Source of the DNA: Tubulanus polymorphus
Lineage: Eukaryota > Nemertea > Palaeonemertea > Tubulaniformes > Tubulanidae
Assembly (NCBI RefSeq): GCF_964204645.1
Contig: NC_134033.1
Span: forward strand, 5,552,231-5,616,230
Length of the DNA: 64,000 bases
Reading direction: 5' to 3'
Position 1 is the first letter of the stretch. Each line of letters opens with the position of its first letter. The notes beneath the pieces were generated by a model that searched no databases, had not been told where the DNA came from, and saw only the letters and a list, made by a program, of their open reading frames with translations. Made by a program: the position numbers and the translations under genes. Positions 11,823-21,926 of the stretch are shown in pieces.

Positions 11823-12935
11823 ACTGTCATTGAGGGTGATTCCATCGAACAGCGTCATTCCAACTAAAACGCACATCAGTAGAATCCAATAAATATGCGA
11901 TAAGATTACGAACGCGCCCGACGACAATCGAAAATGCCAAATAGTGTTGTACATGACGCACATCAACCCGACCAGACCGCACATAGTCGTGTTCAAATTA
12001 TACAACTGTTGGATAGTGTCGATATGCGCCACCAGGTGGCACAATCTCTGGTGATCCTTGCGATGTTGTTCTAGATTGCGAAGCAGTGTGCGCGGGTCAT
12101 CGGTCATCTCTTCGACGAATCGGCTGTTCAAACTGCGGAATGCGGTGACGGCGCATTGAACGGACAGATGATTGAAGAAAGATGTCATCACCCAACCGGC
12201 GCTCATGTACACGTTTATGATAACGCAGCCGATTCTCAAGAACCATTTCAATCCGGGCGACGCGTCCTTTAACCAAAATACCGGTGATAATATGTTGCCT
12301 CCGGAGAGCGTGCCGTTTTCGAACGGTTCGATGGTTATGTACGTCGCGAAGGCCGTGTTCAAGAGTACGAACAACCAAGCTATCGTGGTCGACCGAATCG
12401 AACATCCGACGCCCTTCTCGAACGAGCACGCCTCCTTACACTTGATCGTTTCGAAGACACTCTGTAATTCGATGATCAGCGACGGTGCTAGTTTCTTCCA
12501 GCGCCAAATTACGAAACAATACGTGAAGTTGAACGCGACCCAAAAACAGTAGATCAGTCCTAAAATGGCAAACATGGTGAACTGGTCGAACGCGACGATT
12601 TTCGTGTCGGCAGCGAAACGAGCTAACGTCAGCCACCCGCAGGCCAAACACGCGATTACGCAGTAGATTTCGTTAGCGGTTATACAGCGAATAGCCGACG
12701 ATCCCCCGTGACGATCGTGGTACAGACCGAGCATCCGCATGCTGATCAAAATCGGTCGAAATACGGGGTAAATCGCCGTTTTTGTGTAGACCGTACCCGC
12801 GCCGATGCCGCCTCCATTTTTGCGCTTCGAAGATTCCGATTGCTGCAACCGTTGCTGCTGCTCGGAAACGTCCAACGTAATTGCGTGGTCGTTGGTTTTC
12901 AGCACGAGATCCGACGGCGAAATTCTGATCGACAT
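11823..12935 (-). CDS. Gustatory-receptor-like 7TM protein, large 5' exon
   Basis: The minus-strand frame begins at ATG 12935 and runs through about 371 codons to a donor (CAGT/GTAAGT, exon end at 11823). An in-frame stop follows just inside the intron. The protein has a 70-residue hydrophilic N terminus with a Gln-rich patch, then six or more hydrophobic helices (for example near CVIACLACGWLTLARF, FAILGLIYCFWVAFNFTYCF, CGLVGLMCVMYNTIWHF and WILLMCVLVGMTLF). A long cytoplasmic loop contains LNSRFVEEM and LRNLEQHRKDHQRLCHLVAH. That layout, with the long loop before TM5-6, is typical of invertebrate gustatory-receptor and GR-like proteins. The C-terminal TM7 exon was not found. Ligand unknown. 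Confidence 0.65.
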
Positions 12936-13288
12936 TTTTTTCGTTCGCGTTCACGATTCTGCGGTGAAATCTAAAATATCTCCAATACAGCTCTGACAAT
13001 CCGATTAGTTTCTACGATATGTAACTTCGGTGTAATGTCGAATTAGCGAATATTCTGGATTTCAAAAAGTCATTTGACGTGATAAAAAACCTTTTGAGAT
13101 CAATTGAAATAAGATTAGACCGAGTCTATGTGGTTTATATATATAAGAGACCAACGCCATTGAAGACTAACGATGCAAATCATCTAAAACTAGACCTGAT
13201 CGTTGAAGATGTTTTTGAGAATAAAAAACCCCTGAAGATTTAACCCGAAATATCAGTTTCATCTGAGTTATCGTCATCGAATTTGTAT

Positions 13289-13378
13289 AAAGTGGGTCAT
13301 TTATATGCTCGTGAATGACCCAGAATATCCATGTTTGAATATATCGGGGTCATTTATATACAAAAATGACCCACAAGG
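13289..13378. repeat. Nested inverted repeats (GTGGGTCATTT / AAATGACCCAC)
   Basis: GTGGGTCATTTATAT is followed by GAATGACCCAG, then GGGGTCATTTATAT and AAAATGACCCAC. The outer and inner copies can pair, giving alternative hairpins of about 90 or 30 bases. Confidence 0.6.
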
Positions 13379-14079
13379 TCCAAAATTGATAACGATAACT
13401 AGTTGAAACTGGTCTTATTTTCGTTATTAAACGTCGATAGTGTGGGTCTAAAATATACCTTACCGAGCCCATTCAACCGCAGCCTGCCAAGTCGATTAGC
13501 AATGTGTCGAATCGTTTTGTATGAATTCACGCGGTTTTAGTTGTGTAAATTGTAACTCGGCACCGCGTATTCAGTCCGTCACCGATAGCGCTCGGCGGAA
13601 GTTGACGGCCGTGTTTGTCTTCGCTACCCCCCTTCGTTTATTTATCGAAGTCATGAATTCCCATGGGTGCGTCATTTTTGTAATGATTAACGTATCATGT
13701 CATCCCGGTGCGCGTGTTTGCTTTGAGGTTGCGCCAACACGCGTTTAGCGCGTGTCGTAAATTGTTTATTTGTGAAATAGGTTTTGATTGATTTGTATCG
13801 CTGTTCTATGGAGCGTATGAAAGGTCACTGCCATTAGAGTAGAGCTACAGAATATAAACCATAGAAAATAAAAACTGATCTGCCTGCCGCAAAGATAAAA
13901 AAGTGATCGTCAACTCATCTCAACTGAACAAAAATACCAAAGATACGGGAATTAATTTCGCAAAAATCGTTTTTGATACCGAATTTTTATTTCACGAATA
14001 AGTGATATGATATACGAACATGATGAACGATACTGAGATCCTATTTTGACAGTATTGGTAAATAAAAACACATCCTCCT

Positions 14080-14205
14080 TCGGCAGGGATTCGAACCTGA
14101 TGGCATCGATAGACATAGCCACGGTACGAAACCCTGCCACACAAGACCGGTTGCGCAGTTACATGCGCAGGTTTACCGTCCGAAAACTCGCGGCGCCAAT
14201 CAGAT
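14080..14205 (-). repeat. tRNA-like (SINE) fragment
   Basis: On the minus strand GGTTCGAATCCCTGCC is a good B-box/T-arm, preceded by GGCAGGGTTTCG. The D-arm region is not convincing, so a SINE remnant is more likely than a tRNA gene. Confidence 0.35.
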
Positions 14206-14491
14206 TGTTGGTTGTACAATCGCTGAGGTACATTTCACGGAAGAGCGGTACATTGAAGAGCCAATGCTAATATAAACAGGATATCTAATTGGCTAATAAT
14301 GACATCATCTAAGCTGCACAGTTAGTTAGTACGTAACGAATGTAGCAGCTACTCGATCTAGTGTGGCAGGGTTTCCTAGCGTGAAGAAAGAGGTTGATAA
14401 ACACAATGTTTTATAGGGTGACGAATAAATTGATGTAATATTCATCACATTTTTCATTGCAGTGTCCCGTATAATTTTCATAATTACTCGG

Positions 14492-14662
14492 TAGTGATAT
14501 TGATATTGTCATTGACATTGATATTGATATTGACATTGATATTGGTATTCATATCGATATCGATATTGGTATTGATATTGGTATTGGTGCTGATATTATT
14601 ACTGATATTGGTATTGATATTGATATTGATGTTGATATTAGTATCGATACTGGTATTGAATG
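14492..14662 (+). repeat. Hexanucleotide microsatellite (GATATT variants)
   Basis: About 28 imperfect units of GATATT/GATATC/GGTATT. Hydrophobic or Asn-rich open frames on each strand are repeat artefacts. Confidence 0.9.
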
Positions 14663-15055
14663 GTAATGCCAAAGATGATTGACGAATTACAGTTCATTAA
14701 AGTTTCATTGAAGATCGTACTTAAATTTGGTTTTTTGGGTGTAAATATGAAAGTGATAAGGTAAAAGGGTTTTAGTTACTGTATGAACATATCATTTTAA
14801 CGAACACTGGTAGATAATCTGATAAATTCTGCTACTTTTACTGAAGTCAAAATATGTAAAATTCAAGTGTGGTACTATCTAGTCGGTGTTTCTAGTGGAA
14901 CCAGTACATTTTCCATTGAACCGCATTATGATAAACCCGTCGCAGGCTGTCGCGAGAATTATGATTGGTTTCATACAAATGACAACTGTGCAAATGGACA
15001 CAGCTAGGCCACGTTCAAAGCCACTATAAATGACCGTTTAGCCAGGTATTTAGGT

Positions 15056-16156
15056 TTACAAACGTTTAATTATATATAACATCTCATTGAGCTGATGTCG
15101 AAACTTCTTTCTCGACGCGACGTAAACGAAGAAATTCGCCGACGCCGAACATTTCCTCGTCAGATCTTTCGCGAAGTCCATGTAATGGCCGATGCCGGAT
15201 AGAAGCGAGCCCCTCAAACCGTTTTTATAGATAAGATAGTTGTTTACCATACCGGACATGAGTAGGGAACGTTTAACCAAATAGATACAGCAGATTATCA
15301 CTAAAGCGATCGTCAAACTACGTTCGTCTTTATTCCTAGAAAGAATAGTCGATGACGTCATGTGTTTTCGGGTATTCGTGGTAGATTTGAGTATTTTGAT
15401 TATGTTTGCCGTTAACACGAGAACGGTGGCGGATGGGACTATATGAAACACCGGCGTGTACACGAATAGCATATATAAACGATAATTTCGACTTCTATTG
15501 AACGCCGTTATTCGTATGGACCATCGCTCGTGCCCGGTACACGGATTCGTCGATCTCTTAGCCCATTTCTGAAAGAACCACGGACAAGAAATGGCCGCCA
15601 TTATGATCGTTATTCCTATTGCGTTGTAGCGAGCCCGTTTTAAAGAAATTAGCGCGCTCGCTTTCAAAGGCCAACGTACTACGATAAATCTATCAACAGC
15701 TATGATTAGAATTAACAAATCGGCCGCACCAGAAAAGTAGAATCTGATCTTCTGCGTGTACGGGTATGTTCGTTTAATTAAGTGGTTGAATTGTAAGGTA
15801 TGGTCGAGCAGTAACGTATGACTGTACAGTTTATTTTGAAAGTCGAATAACAGATACGATGCGCACATACAAGCGTCTAGAATAGCCAGATATTTCAGAT
15901 AGAAAATACTCGTATTTTTCCCGTTATCTTTGCGAAGAATCGCGTAGGACAAAACGTTAAGGAAGACGCCGAAAGCGGCGACGCTCGCGACGACCCAGTT
16001 CGCGACCTGATAGAAAGCGTTCACGTGAAACGGTTTGTAATCGGAATGGTGGATGTATTTGCATCTGGGATGCGGTTTGAAGCCGCCGATTACTGCAGTG
16101 ACACCGGTAACAACGGTAACATTGAAGCTCAAACTCGCATTTATATGAGCTGCCAT
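15056..16156 (-). CDS. Class A (rhodopsin-like) peptide-type GPCR, copy 1
   Basis: Single-exon gene of 366 codons from ATG 16156 to the stop at 15056-15058. The short N terminus has N-glycosylation sequons (NAS, NVT). Seven hydrophobic segments follow. TM3 ends in DRFIVVRWPL, in place of the canonical DRY, as in many peptide receptors. TM7 ends in CSASANFFVYVASRKKFR, a variant of the NPxxY region seen in FMRFamide-receptor-like GPCRs. It is very similar along its length to the copies at 21927-23027 and 27651-28748 and is divergently oriented to them. Loss of introns is shared by all three. Expected role: G-protein coupled neuropeptide signalling at the plasma membrane; ligand not inferable. 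Confidence 0.85.
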   Translation of the reverse strand: MAAHINASLSFNVTVVTGVTAVIGGFKPHPRCKYIHHSDYKPFHVNAFYQVANWVVASVAAFGVFLNVLSYAILRKDNGKNTSIFYLKYLAILDACMCASYLLFDFQNKLYSHTLLLDHTLQFNHLIKRTYPYTQKIRFYFSGAADLLILIIAVDRFIVVRWPLKASALISLKRARYNAIGITIIMAAISCPWFFQKWAKRSTNPCTGHERWSIRITAFNRSRNYRLYMLFVYTPVFHIVPSATVLVLTANIIKILKSTTNTRKHMTSSTILSRNKDERSLTIALVIICCIYLVKRSLLMSGMVNNYLIYKNGLRGSLLSGIGHYMDFAKDLTRKCSASANFFVYVASRKKFRHQLNEMLYIIKRL

Positions 16157-16187
16157 CGATCGTCTGCTCCTGAATACAGTCTGCTCA
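16155..16187 (-). repeat. Short relic of the 24-base GPCR upstream repeat
   Basis: Directly upstream of GPCR copy 1, the minus strand reads GAGCAGACTGTATTCAGGAG then CAGACG. This matches the 24-base unit that is expanded upstream of copy 3 at 27358-27640. Confidence 0.6.
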
Positions 16188-16684
16188 CGAATATTCAGCC
16201 ACCAAGACGGGTCATAGTCACAGTCCGCACCGCCTCAAACTCTATCGATGGGCGATGTAGTTCCTTTTCGCTTTTCACGAAATTTCTCCGTTTGAGACTA
16301 AGTCCGGACGACTGTAGTCGCATTGATACTCGAACTTGCGTTTAAATGCCCCGTACATAAACGCCAATTACGAGCGTTCATGTTATGCGTGGCAAAGCAG
16401 AATCGATTCCATACAAAACCGATATAGCTCTATATTTTTGAGAAGGTCGTCGAGATTTATATCGGCAAATTCAGATTAGAAAGTTTTTTCCAAACATCAT
16501 AGATTTCTAAGAAATTTTTATAGAGTAAAATCATGGAACGATTTCCTTTTTTAAGTAGCTCAGGTAAACGTTGATAGTCACCAACGAATCCAATTGATTA
16601 TATCATGTAAGTCAAGAATTTACGAAGGCATATTGGAGCTCAGTATAGGATAAGGCGTAATAACCACGTTAGCTGTTAGTTTTG

Positions 16685-16720
16685 AGTGGCAAATGGGTTC
16701 GAGTCCTGCTGCAAAGGCGT
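16685..16720 (+). repeat. tRNA-like B-box fragment
   Basis: TGGGTTCGAGTCCTGCT is a good RNA polymerase III B-box. No complete cloverleaf is visible. Confidence 0.3.
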
Positions 16721-17103
16721 GAAACGTCGTGAGGTTGAATGAATATTTCGGCAGATAAGAATGATCGGGTTAGTCTCGGAAAAGCAAGATTCAAGCGACG
16801 TAAGACAACAAAGACAACAAAGCAAACATACAAAACTATTGTTACGTAGAGGAATTTACCGATATTTATCATGTTATCAAATACGCTTCATTAAAACCAC
16901 GCAGGCCCATAGTAAATTTAGAAATAAGCGACGAACATTCAAGAAGCAAAAAAGTTACCAATAAGAAAATGCTTGATTTTATCATTACGAAAAAGGTGGC
17001 AAAATACTTTACCCATTTTAACTGATTTGTCGCAGGGAGGTGCAAAAATATATTTTCTACATCGGATTAAAGGGTTTTCGCGGTACCCATCTGATACGAG
17101 CAA

Positions 17104-17258
17104 GTGGGTGGTGTGGGCGAGTGGTTAAAGCAATCTTCTCATCTATGTACTTCAAAACAATTAACTAAATTTGAGTCCAGATATTCTGGGAAAAAGCTAC
17201 TAAAACATTTCATTGCAGGAAATCGAGGTTGTAACGAGGCGATTTCCTCGCTTTTGTC
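17104..17258 (+). repeat. tRNA-derived SINE, degenerate copy
   Basis: TGGGCGAGTGG (17114-17124) resembles a tRNA Leu/Ser A-box, and TTTGAGTCC a decayed B-box. The 3' part, with TTCTGGGAAAAAGCT and AAAACATTTCATTG, reappears at 26300-26380. Confidence 0.5.
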
Positions 17259-17425
17259 GAGATATATTAATGCTTTTTCTTTTTATTACATAAACGCTTT
17301 TTTATTTTGCGCGTAAATTGTGTATTGCGTTTTTTGACGAAAGCGGCGAATGTATTCAGGCGGCAAAACCTGGGGCCCCAGGTTTTGTCCGCTATTGTCC
17401 TGATACGTCCTGTAATGTCCAAGAA

Positions 17426-17523
17426 AGTAAGTGTGTAATTGTATTTTCAGATCAAAGGTCGAAAGGTCGAGCTTCACTCAATCGTTCTCCCTTCCATCTG
17501 AAAAAAAAAACAATTATACACTC
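17426..17523 (+). repeat. Left terminal inverted repeat (self-palindromic)
   Basis: Outer arm GTGTGTAATTGTATTTTCAG pairs with CTGAAAAAAAAAACAATTAT further in, around an AAAGGTCGAAAGGTCGAGC centre. Confidence 0.7.
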
Positions 17524-18344
17524 TTATATTTATTTGAAAAAATAGAAAAATATTAAAGTAATCAAAATTTTCAATAAATAAAAGTGTCAATAGAATATCA
17601 ATATTTTGAAATATGAAAAGTGTGAAAAAAATGTGAGTAAATAATTTTAGATTTTCACTGAAAACATAGAAAAATATATGATTTTAAAAAACAAAAAGTT
17701 ATAATATGATTTATATTTTGATTTTATCATCCAAGAATTCTTAAAGAATTATCAAAGAAACTAAGAAACTAAGAATTCTTAAAGAATTCTCAACAATTCG
17801 AAGTCTTCCCTCTCATCCCTAATTGTCATTAATAGCTTTCAATATGAAAAGTGTGAGTAAAGTGTGAGTAAAATAATTTAGATTTTAAAATATTAAAAGT
17901 GTTAATAGAATAATTTGTAAATGTATTGTTATTGTGGAGGTAATATGAAATGAAAATAAACGATACTGTCATTAAAAGTTTATATAAATCTGCGATATTA
18001 GTATCTCATTGTGAAATATAAAATAGATATCTGAATTCTAAAATAAACAGAAATAAATTTGAATTTAAATGATACAATAAAATTGTTATCAATCATATTT
18101 GCATCTGAAATTATAATTGATTTTGTTGCAAGTCAAGATTCTATACCTCTTAACAATGTAATTCCTTTGAAATATTAACTTTTTATGATAGTTTCCATTT
18201 AATTTTTTACAATGTTTTAGTAAATTTTATATTTTGATTTAATAAATCTTTTGAAATATTTTCATTATAAAAATATAATGCAGCCAATATTAAACCTCCA
18301 GCTACTAAATTTTAAACATATACATATATTATTTTTCAATCATT

Positions 18345-18755
18345 AATTTATAATATATTTGAAACATATAAGCTTAAGATTTAAGATTCAAATTTAATAT
18401 TCGATATATATTTTAAAATATCAAACTGTTATATATTTGAAATACATAATTTGAAATTTACCAAGATTCGAATGTAATATTTCATTAATTATTCTTAAAT
18501 ATTAAACTTTTATATATTAGAAACATATAATTTTATGATTTAATTTTTAAAATTTAATTAATTGTAATTCTAACATAAAACTTGTATATATTAGAAACAT
18601 ATAATTTCATGATTTCATAATTTATTAATTATCATTTTAATATACAAATTTTATATATTTGAAACATATGATAGTATTTCAGATTTAATTCTAATATTTT
18701 GATATTTTTGATATGTTTCACTTTTATATATTTGAAACATATAATCTAGTATTTC
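18345..18755. repeat. Internal tandem repeat, ~75-base period
   Basis: ATATATTTGAAACATATAA or a close variant (also ATTAGAAACATATAAT) recurs six times at roughly 65-80-base spacing, separated by AT-rich sequence. Confidence 0.65.
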
Positions 18756-19033
18756 AACTTAATCTATTTTCAATATAGAATCATTACTCCTTTCATATTT
18801 TTTATGTTTAATTGTTTGATAATGCTTTGATTTATGTGCTTTTAAATATTTACCTCCACGATAAGAATACATTTTTTATTAGGATTGCATCTTTTCAATT
18901 CATTATTTAAACTACATTGAATTGCAATGTCTTTAAAAGATTTACTATTTTTTTAATCACATTGAATTCCAATATTTTATATATGTTCATCATCAATAAT
19001 TTGTTAATCATCAAAATTGAAATATTTTAAATG

Positions 19034-19357
19034 TCATTCTTTAATTTTTAGGTTTATCAAATCATCACCTTTTGAAAGTATTATATTAATTTTTGTTTCA
19101 TTAAAAGGAATTTCAAGAATACCTATTATGTTTTCATCGAAATTACCTTTAGAATTTAACACTGTACTAAATATTTTATGATTTCTAATACCATAATCTA
19201 AAGTATCTATTAGTTCAATAATTAAATATGTTTCATTTAATAGTAATTGATTAAACATAATGATATTATCAATTTCATATTGTCTTCCATACACTAGATT
19301 TTTTTGCTGAGATATAGTTTTTAATGTAAAAAAGTGAAAATCAGTTATTAGCTTCTT
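19034..19357 (-). CDS. Unknown protein fragment inside AT-rich element
   Basis: A minus-strand frame is open from about 19357 to the stop at 19034-19036, about 108 codons. Residues such as TISQQKNLVYGRQYEIDN and LDYGIRNHKIFSTVLNSKG give a non-repetitive, protein-like composition despite the AT-rich DNA. There is no ATG at the start, only a GTG-coded valine partway along. I do not recognise the family. It could be the remains of the element's own gene or a captured exon. Confidence 0.35.
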   Translation of the reverse strand, partial: KKLITDFHFFTLKTISQQKNLVYGRQYEIDNIIMFNQLLLNETYLIIELIDTLDYGIRNHKIFSTVLNSKGNFDENIIGILEIPFNETKINIILSKGDDLINLKIKE

Positions 19358-19486
19358 TTATTTCAATTTCGAATTCGGTTAATTTCTAATTTTCTTTTTT
19401 TCTAATTATTTACTCACTCACCAATTTACTCAATTAACCTGTTCTCCTCTGTATATATTCCCCTGTTTGTAACCTATATCTCACAC

Positions 19487-19522
19487 CTGAGGATGATCTC
19501 TAGGGTGAGATCGAAACGTCGT
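19487..19522 (+). other. CTGANGA-hairpin-GAAAC motif
   Basis: CTGAGGAT, a GATCTC/GAGATC hairpin, then GAAACGTC. Similar elements lie on the minus strand at 36499-36537 and 37061-37087. This arrangement is common near ends of Penelope-like and other retroelements in invertebrates (from memory). Confidence 0.5.
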
Positions 19523-20058
19523 GTCTTATAAATATTTTAGATCGAATAAATAAATTCTTGTTTTTAAATTCTTTTAATCTGTAGATAGTGTGTTTTTATC
19601 TTATTATCCGTTCACCACGTATGAGTGTGGTTACCGTTTCTCTTAGTTTCTTATTTTTCTTTAATAATTCTTTAAGAATTCTAGAATGATTATATTAAAA
19701 TCCAAGTTATATTATAACTTTTTATTTTGTAAAGTCAATTATTATCATATATTATCATATATTTCATTAAGTATTTTATAAATATCATATGTTATTTACT
19801 CCTCATTTATTTATTATTTTTCTCCTTTATTTTGTAAAAAGTATTAAAAAATATATTTTTATCAACTCGTTATTGACTCGTTACTTTTAATCAATTATTT
19901 TATTATGTTTTCAGTAAATATCTAAAATCATTTTGCTCACACCTTACTTACACTTAATATATTCCAAAAGATATTGATATCTTATTAAATTAACACTTTT
20001 ATTTATCAAAAATGTTGATTATTTTAATATTGTATCTTTTACACATAAATATTAGAGT

Positions 20059-20152
20059 TAGTGCATAATTGTATTTTCAGATTGAAGGGAGAAAGGTTGA
20101 GTTAAGCCCGACATTTCGACCTTTGATCTGAAAATACAATTATACACTTACT
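20059..20152 (-). repeat. Right terminal inverted repeat (self-palindromic)
   Basis: Reverse complement of the left end (17426-17523), with arms GCATAATTGTATTTTCAGAT and ATCTGAAAATACAATTATAC. This copy is the better preserved hairpin. Confidence 0.7.
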
Positions 20153-21279
20153 CAATAAGACCAAAACACGATGATATTCAATAGTTGTTCTTTGTTATTG
20201 TGAGTCCAAAACCAGAATGATCCGTTGTGGTGATGGATTCTCCGCCAATGTTATGGTCGCGTATATCTACCAGTGCTGTGAATCCGGGTTGGGTTCTCCA
20301 ACTAGCGTTGTGGTAATAATTCCTCTCGTCGATGTTGCGAGGGACACTCTCTTAGGTCAGATCCCAGTCCTTGGTTTTGACTTCTTACACGGCTCCCAGA
20401 TATAACAAAACAATTTCTTAAGTTATCTTTCGTTTATTTCTTCTTCCCAGATGTATCCAGATCATTCCCCGGAGCTCCCGTGTTTACTGAAACCTCCCTA
20501 TTTATATTACTTTCTCTTTTGTAACGTGTGCAGGTCCTCTTCCACACATGGCTTGGAATTCATGGCTTGTGATGTATTCATACGTCACAACATTCCTCCC
20601 ATCCATGTATGGGCGATGACGTATCTGCACACGTCACAATTTTCTATAAATATATTTTTGCACTCAACAGAGTCAATGGCCGCACCATATTAGGTTTACT
20701 TACGTAGACACATACGTCACTTTCAGACTTGTTTATTTGTATTTCTTCTATTTATGTTTATGTATGACGTACGCATCAACGCAGGTTGTCTGGGAATAAC
20801 AACACTAGCCATGAACTCCAGCTTCCGTATATTTATCTAAACTACTAAACTATCAGCACAACAGATCCAGATTTACGACCGATCATAGACCTTCTTGGGT
20901 TTGGCTCCACCTCCTTGGACAAGGCAACCGATTGGTGGATAGAAACCGAGCTAAGGTGGAGGTTTGCCCAATAATTTGGTCCACTAATAGACGGAATTTC
21001 GGGTGAAGCAGTTTCCTTTAACATTAATCATAACACACTCAAATGAGATGTCACGTCAAGTTTCTATAATAAACGAAGACGTGTCTACTCCGATTTCGAG
21101 TGAATGAATTTATTCCTAAAATAGTTAATGTACTAAAAAGTCTGATATTCATATAAAATTAATTATGATATCTAACTAGGAAATATCACACTGATAAAAA
21201 TGATGCTCTATAATGTAATATAAATCTCTAATCAAAATGGATAAATCGTAAAGGATGATTCAGTGATGGTTACAGAGAG

Positions 21280-21926
21280 AAGGGGACGGAGAACTGGTGG
21301 ACCTAGCAGTGGCTGTTGCAAAAGAAAAGTTTGCTGTTGTAGCTAAGTTTTATCGGAGGCTTGGTCCATTTCGACCGCATTGTACGATTGGAGGAAGTTC
21401 GAAAATGTGATAAAAATGTCCAGATCATAAAATACAGAGATTTGTCAAGACTGCATATCGATTTCGGCTGTGGACATTACGATTAAGGAAAATAAAATCT
21501 GATTTGACAGGATAATTTCGCCTCAGCTGAAATTTTGCTGAAAGATGCGCGTATATACATAATGTCTAATGTTCATAATCGTTCCAAACATACGAGCTCA
21601 TAATCGATGATATTGGCCGATGACTAATGACGTATATCTGGAAAGCAAATAACAAAAAAAGAATTAAAATTAATTTCGACTTAAGAAATCTATAAAGATT
21701 AGAATTTGTTCTGACCATACGTATATAGATTTCAACGTATATAAATTGTAGCTATAATAGTTTTGTTAGAAATTGATTCTACTCATCCGCGCATATTGTG
21801 AGCGCTCATTATTGAGGTCTTTATTACGGAGTGATAAACGTGAGTTCGGGTTTAAATACGACCACGGTCGTCGGGACTTCATTTCATCGGATAAGCTACG
21901 CACAAAAGAAACACAATCGGTTTTCA
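21280..21926 (+). repeat. Duplicated upstream block of GPCR copy 2
   Basis: Sequence from CTAGCAGTGGCTGTTGCAAA to the GPCR start is alignable by eye with 26407-27290 upstream of copy 3 (shared CGATTTCGG, CATTACGATTA, CGCCTCAG, TTGTGAGCGCTCATTATTG). It lacks the SINE present in the other copy, so it represents the empty site at TCGGAGGCTTGG (21353-21364). Confidence 0.75.

Larger units (their letters stand above)
12936..15055. other. Intergenic between receptor genes
   Basis: Contains a paired GGGTCATTTATA hairpin repeat, a tRNA-like fragment and a hexanucleotide microsatellite, listed separately. No other coding sequence was recognised. Confidence 0.5.
17426..20152. mobile_element. AT-rich element with hairpin terminal inverted repeats
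   Basis: The ends are inverted copies of each other: about 95 bases starting AGTAAGTGTRTAATTGTATT on the left, and the reverse complement of the same on the right. Each end is also internally palindromic, because ATTGTATTTTCAGATC recurs in reverse complement at its other side, so each terminus folds into its own hairpin. The interior is far more AT-rich than its flanks and carries a ~75-base internal tandem repeat and a minus-strand open frame of about 108 codons. No transposase was recognised. It is probably a non-autonomous or decayed foldback-type DNA transposon inserted between two GPCR genes; origin unknown. Confidence 0.65.
16157..21926. other. Intergenic between divergent GPCR copies
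   Basis: Holds two tRNA-like fragments, the 2.7-kb AT-rich inverted-repeat element (17426-20152), and the upstream duplicated block of GPCR copy 2 (21280-21926). The part at 20200-21050 is less AT-rich and resembles no family I can name. Confidence 0.5.

Noticed and set aside
14484-14682. Asn/Ile- and Leu/Ile-rich open frames
   Set aside because: They are artefacts of the GATATT hexanucleotide repeat.
21831-21926. 32-residue N-terminal extension of GPCR copy 2
   Set aside because: The frame is open, but sister copies start at the position of ATG 21927 and the extension lies in the duplicated non-coding flank.
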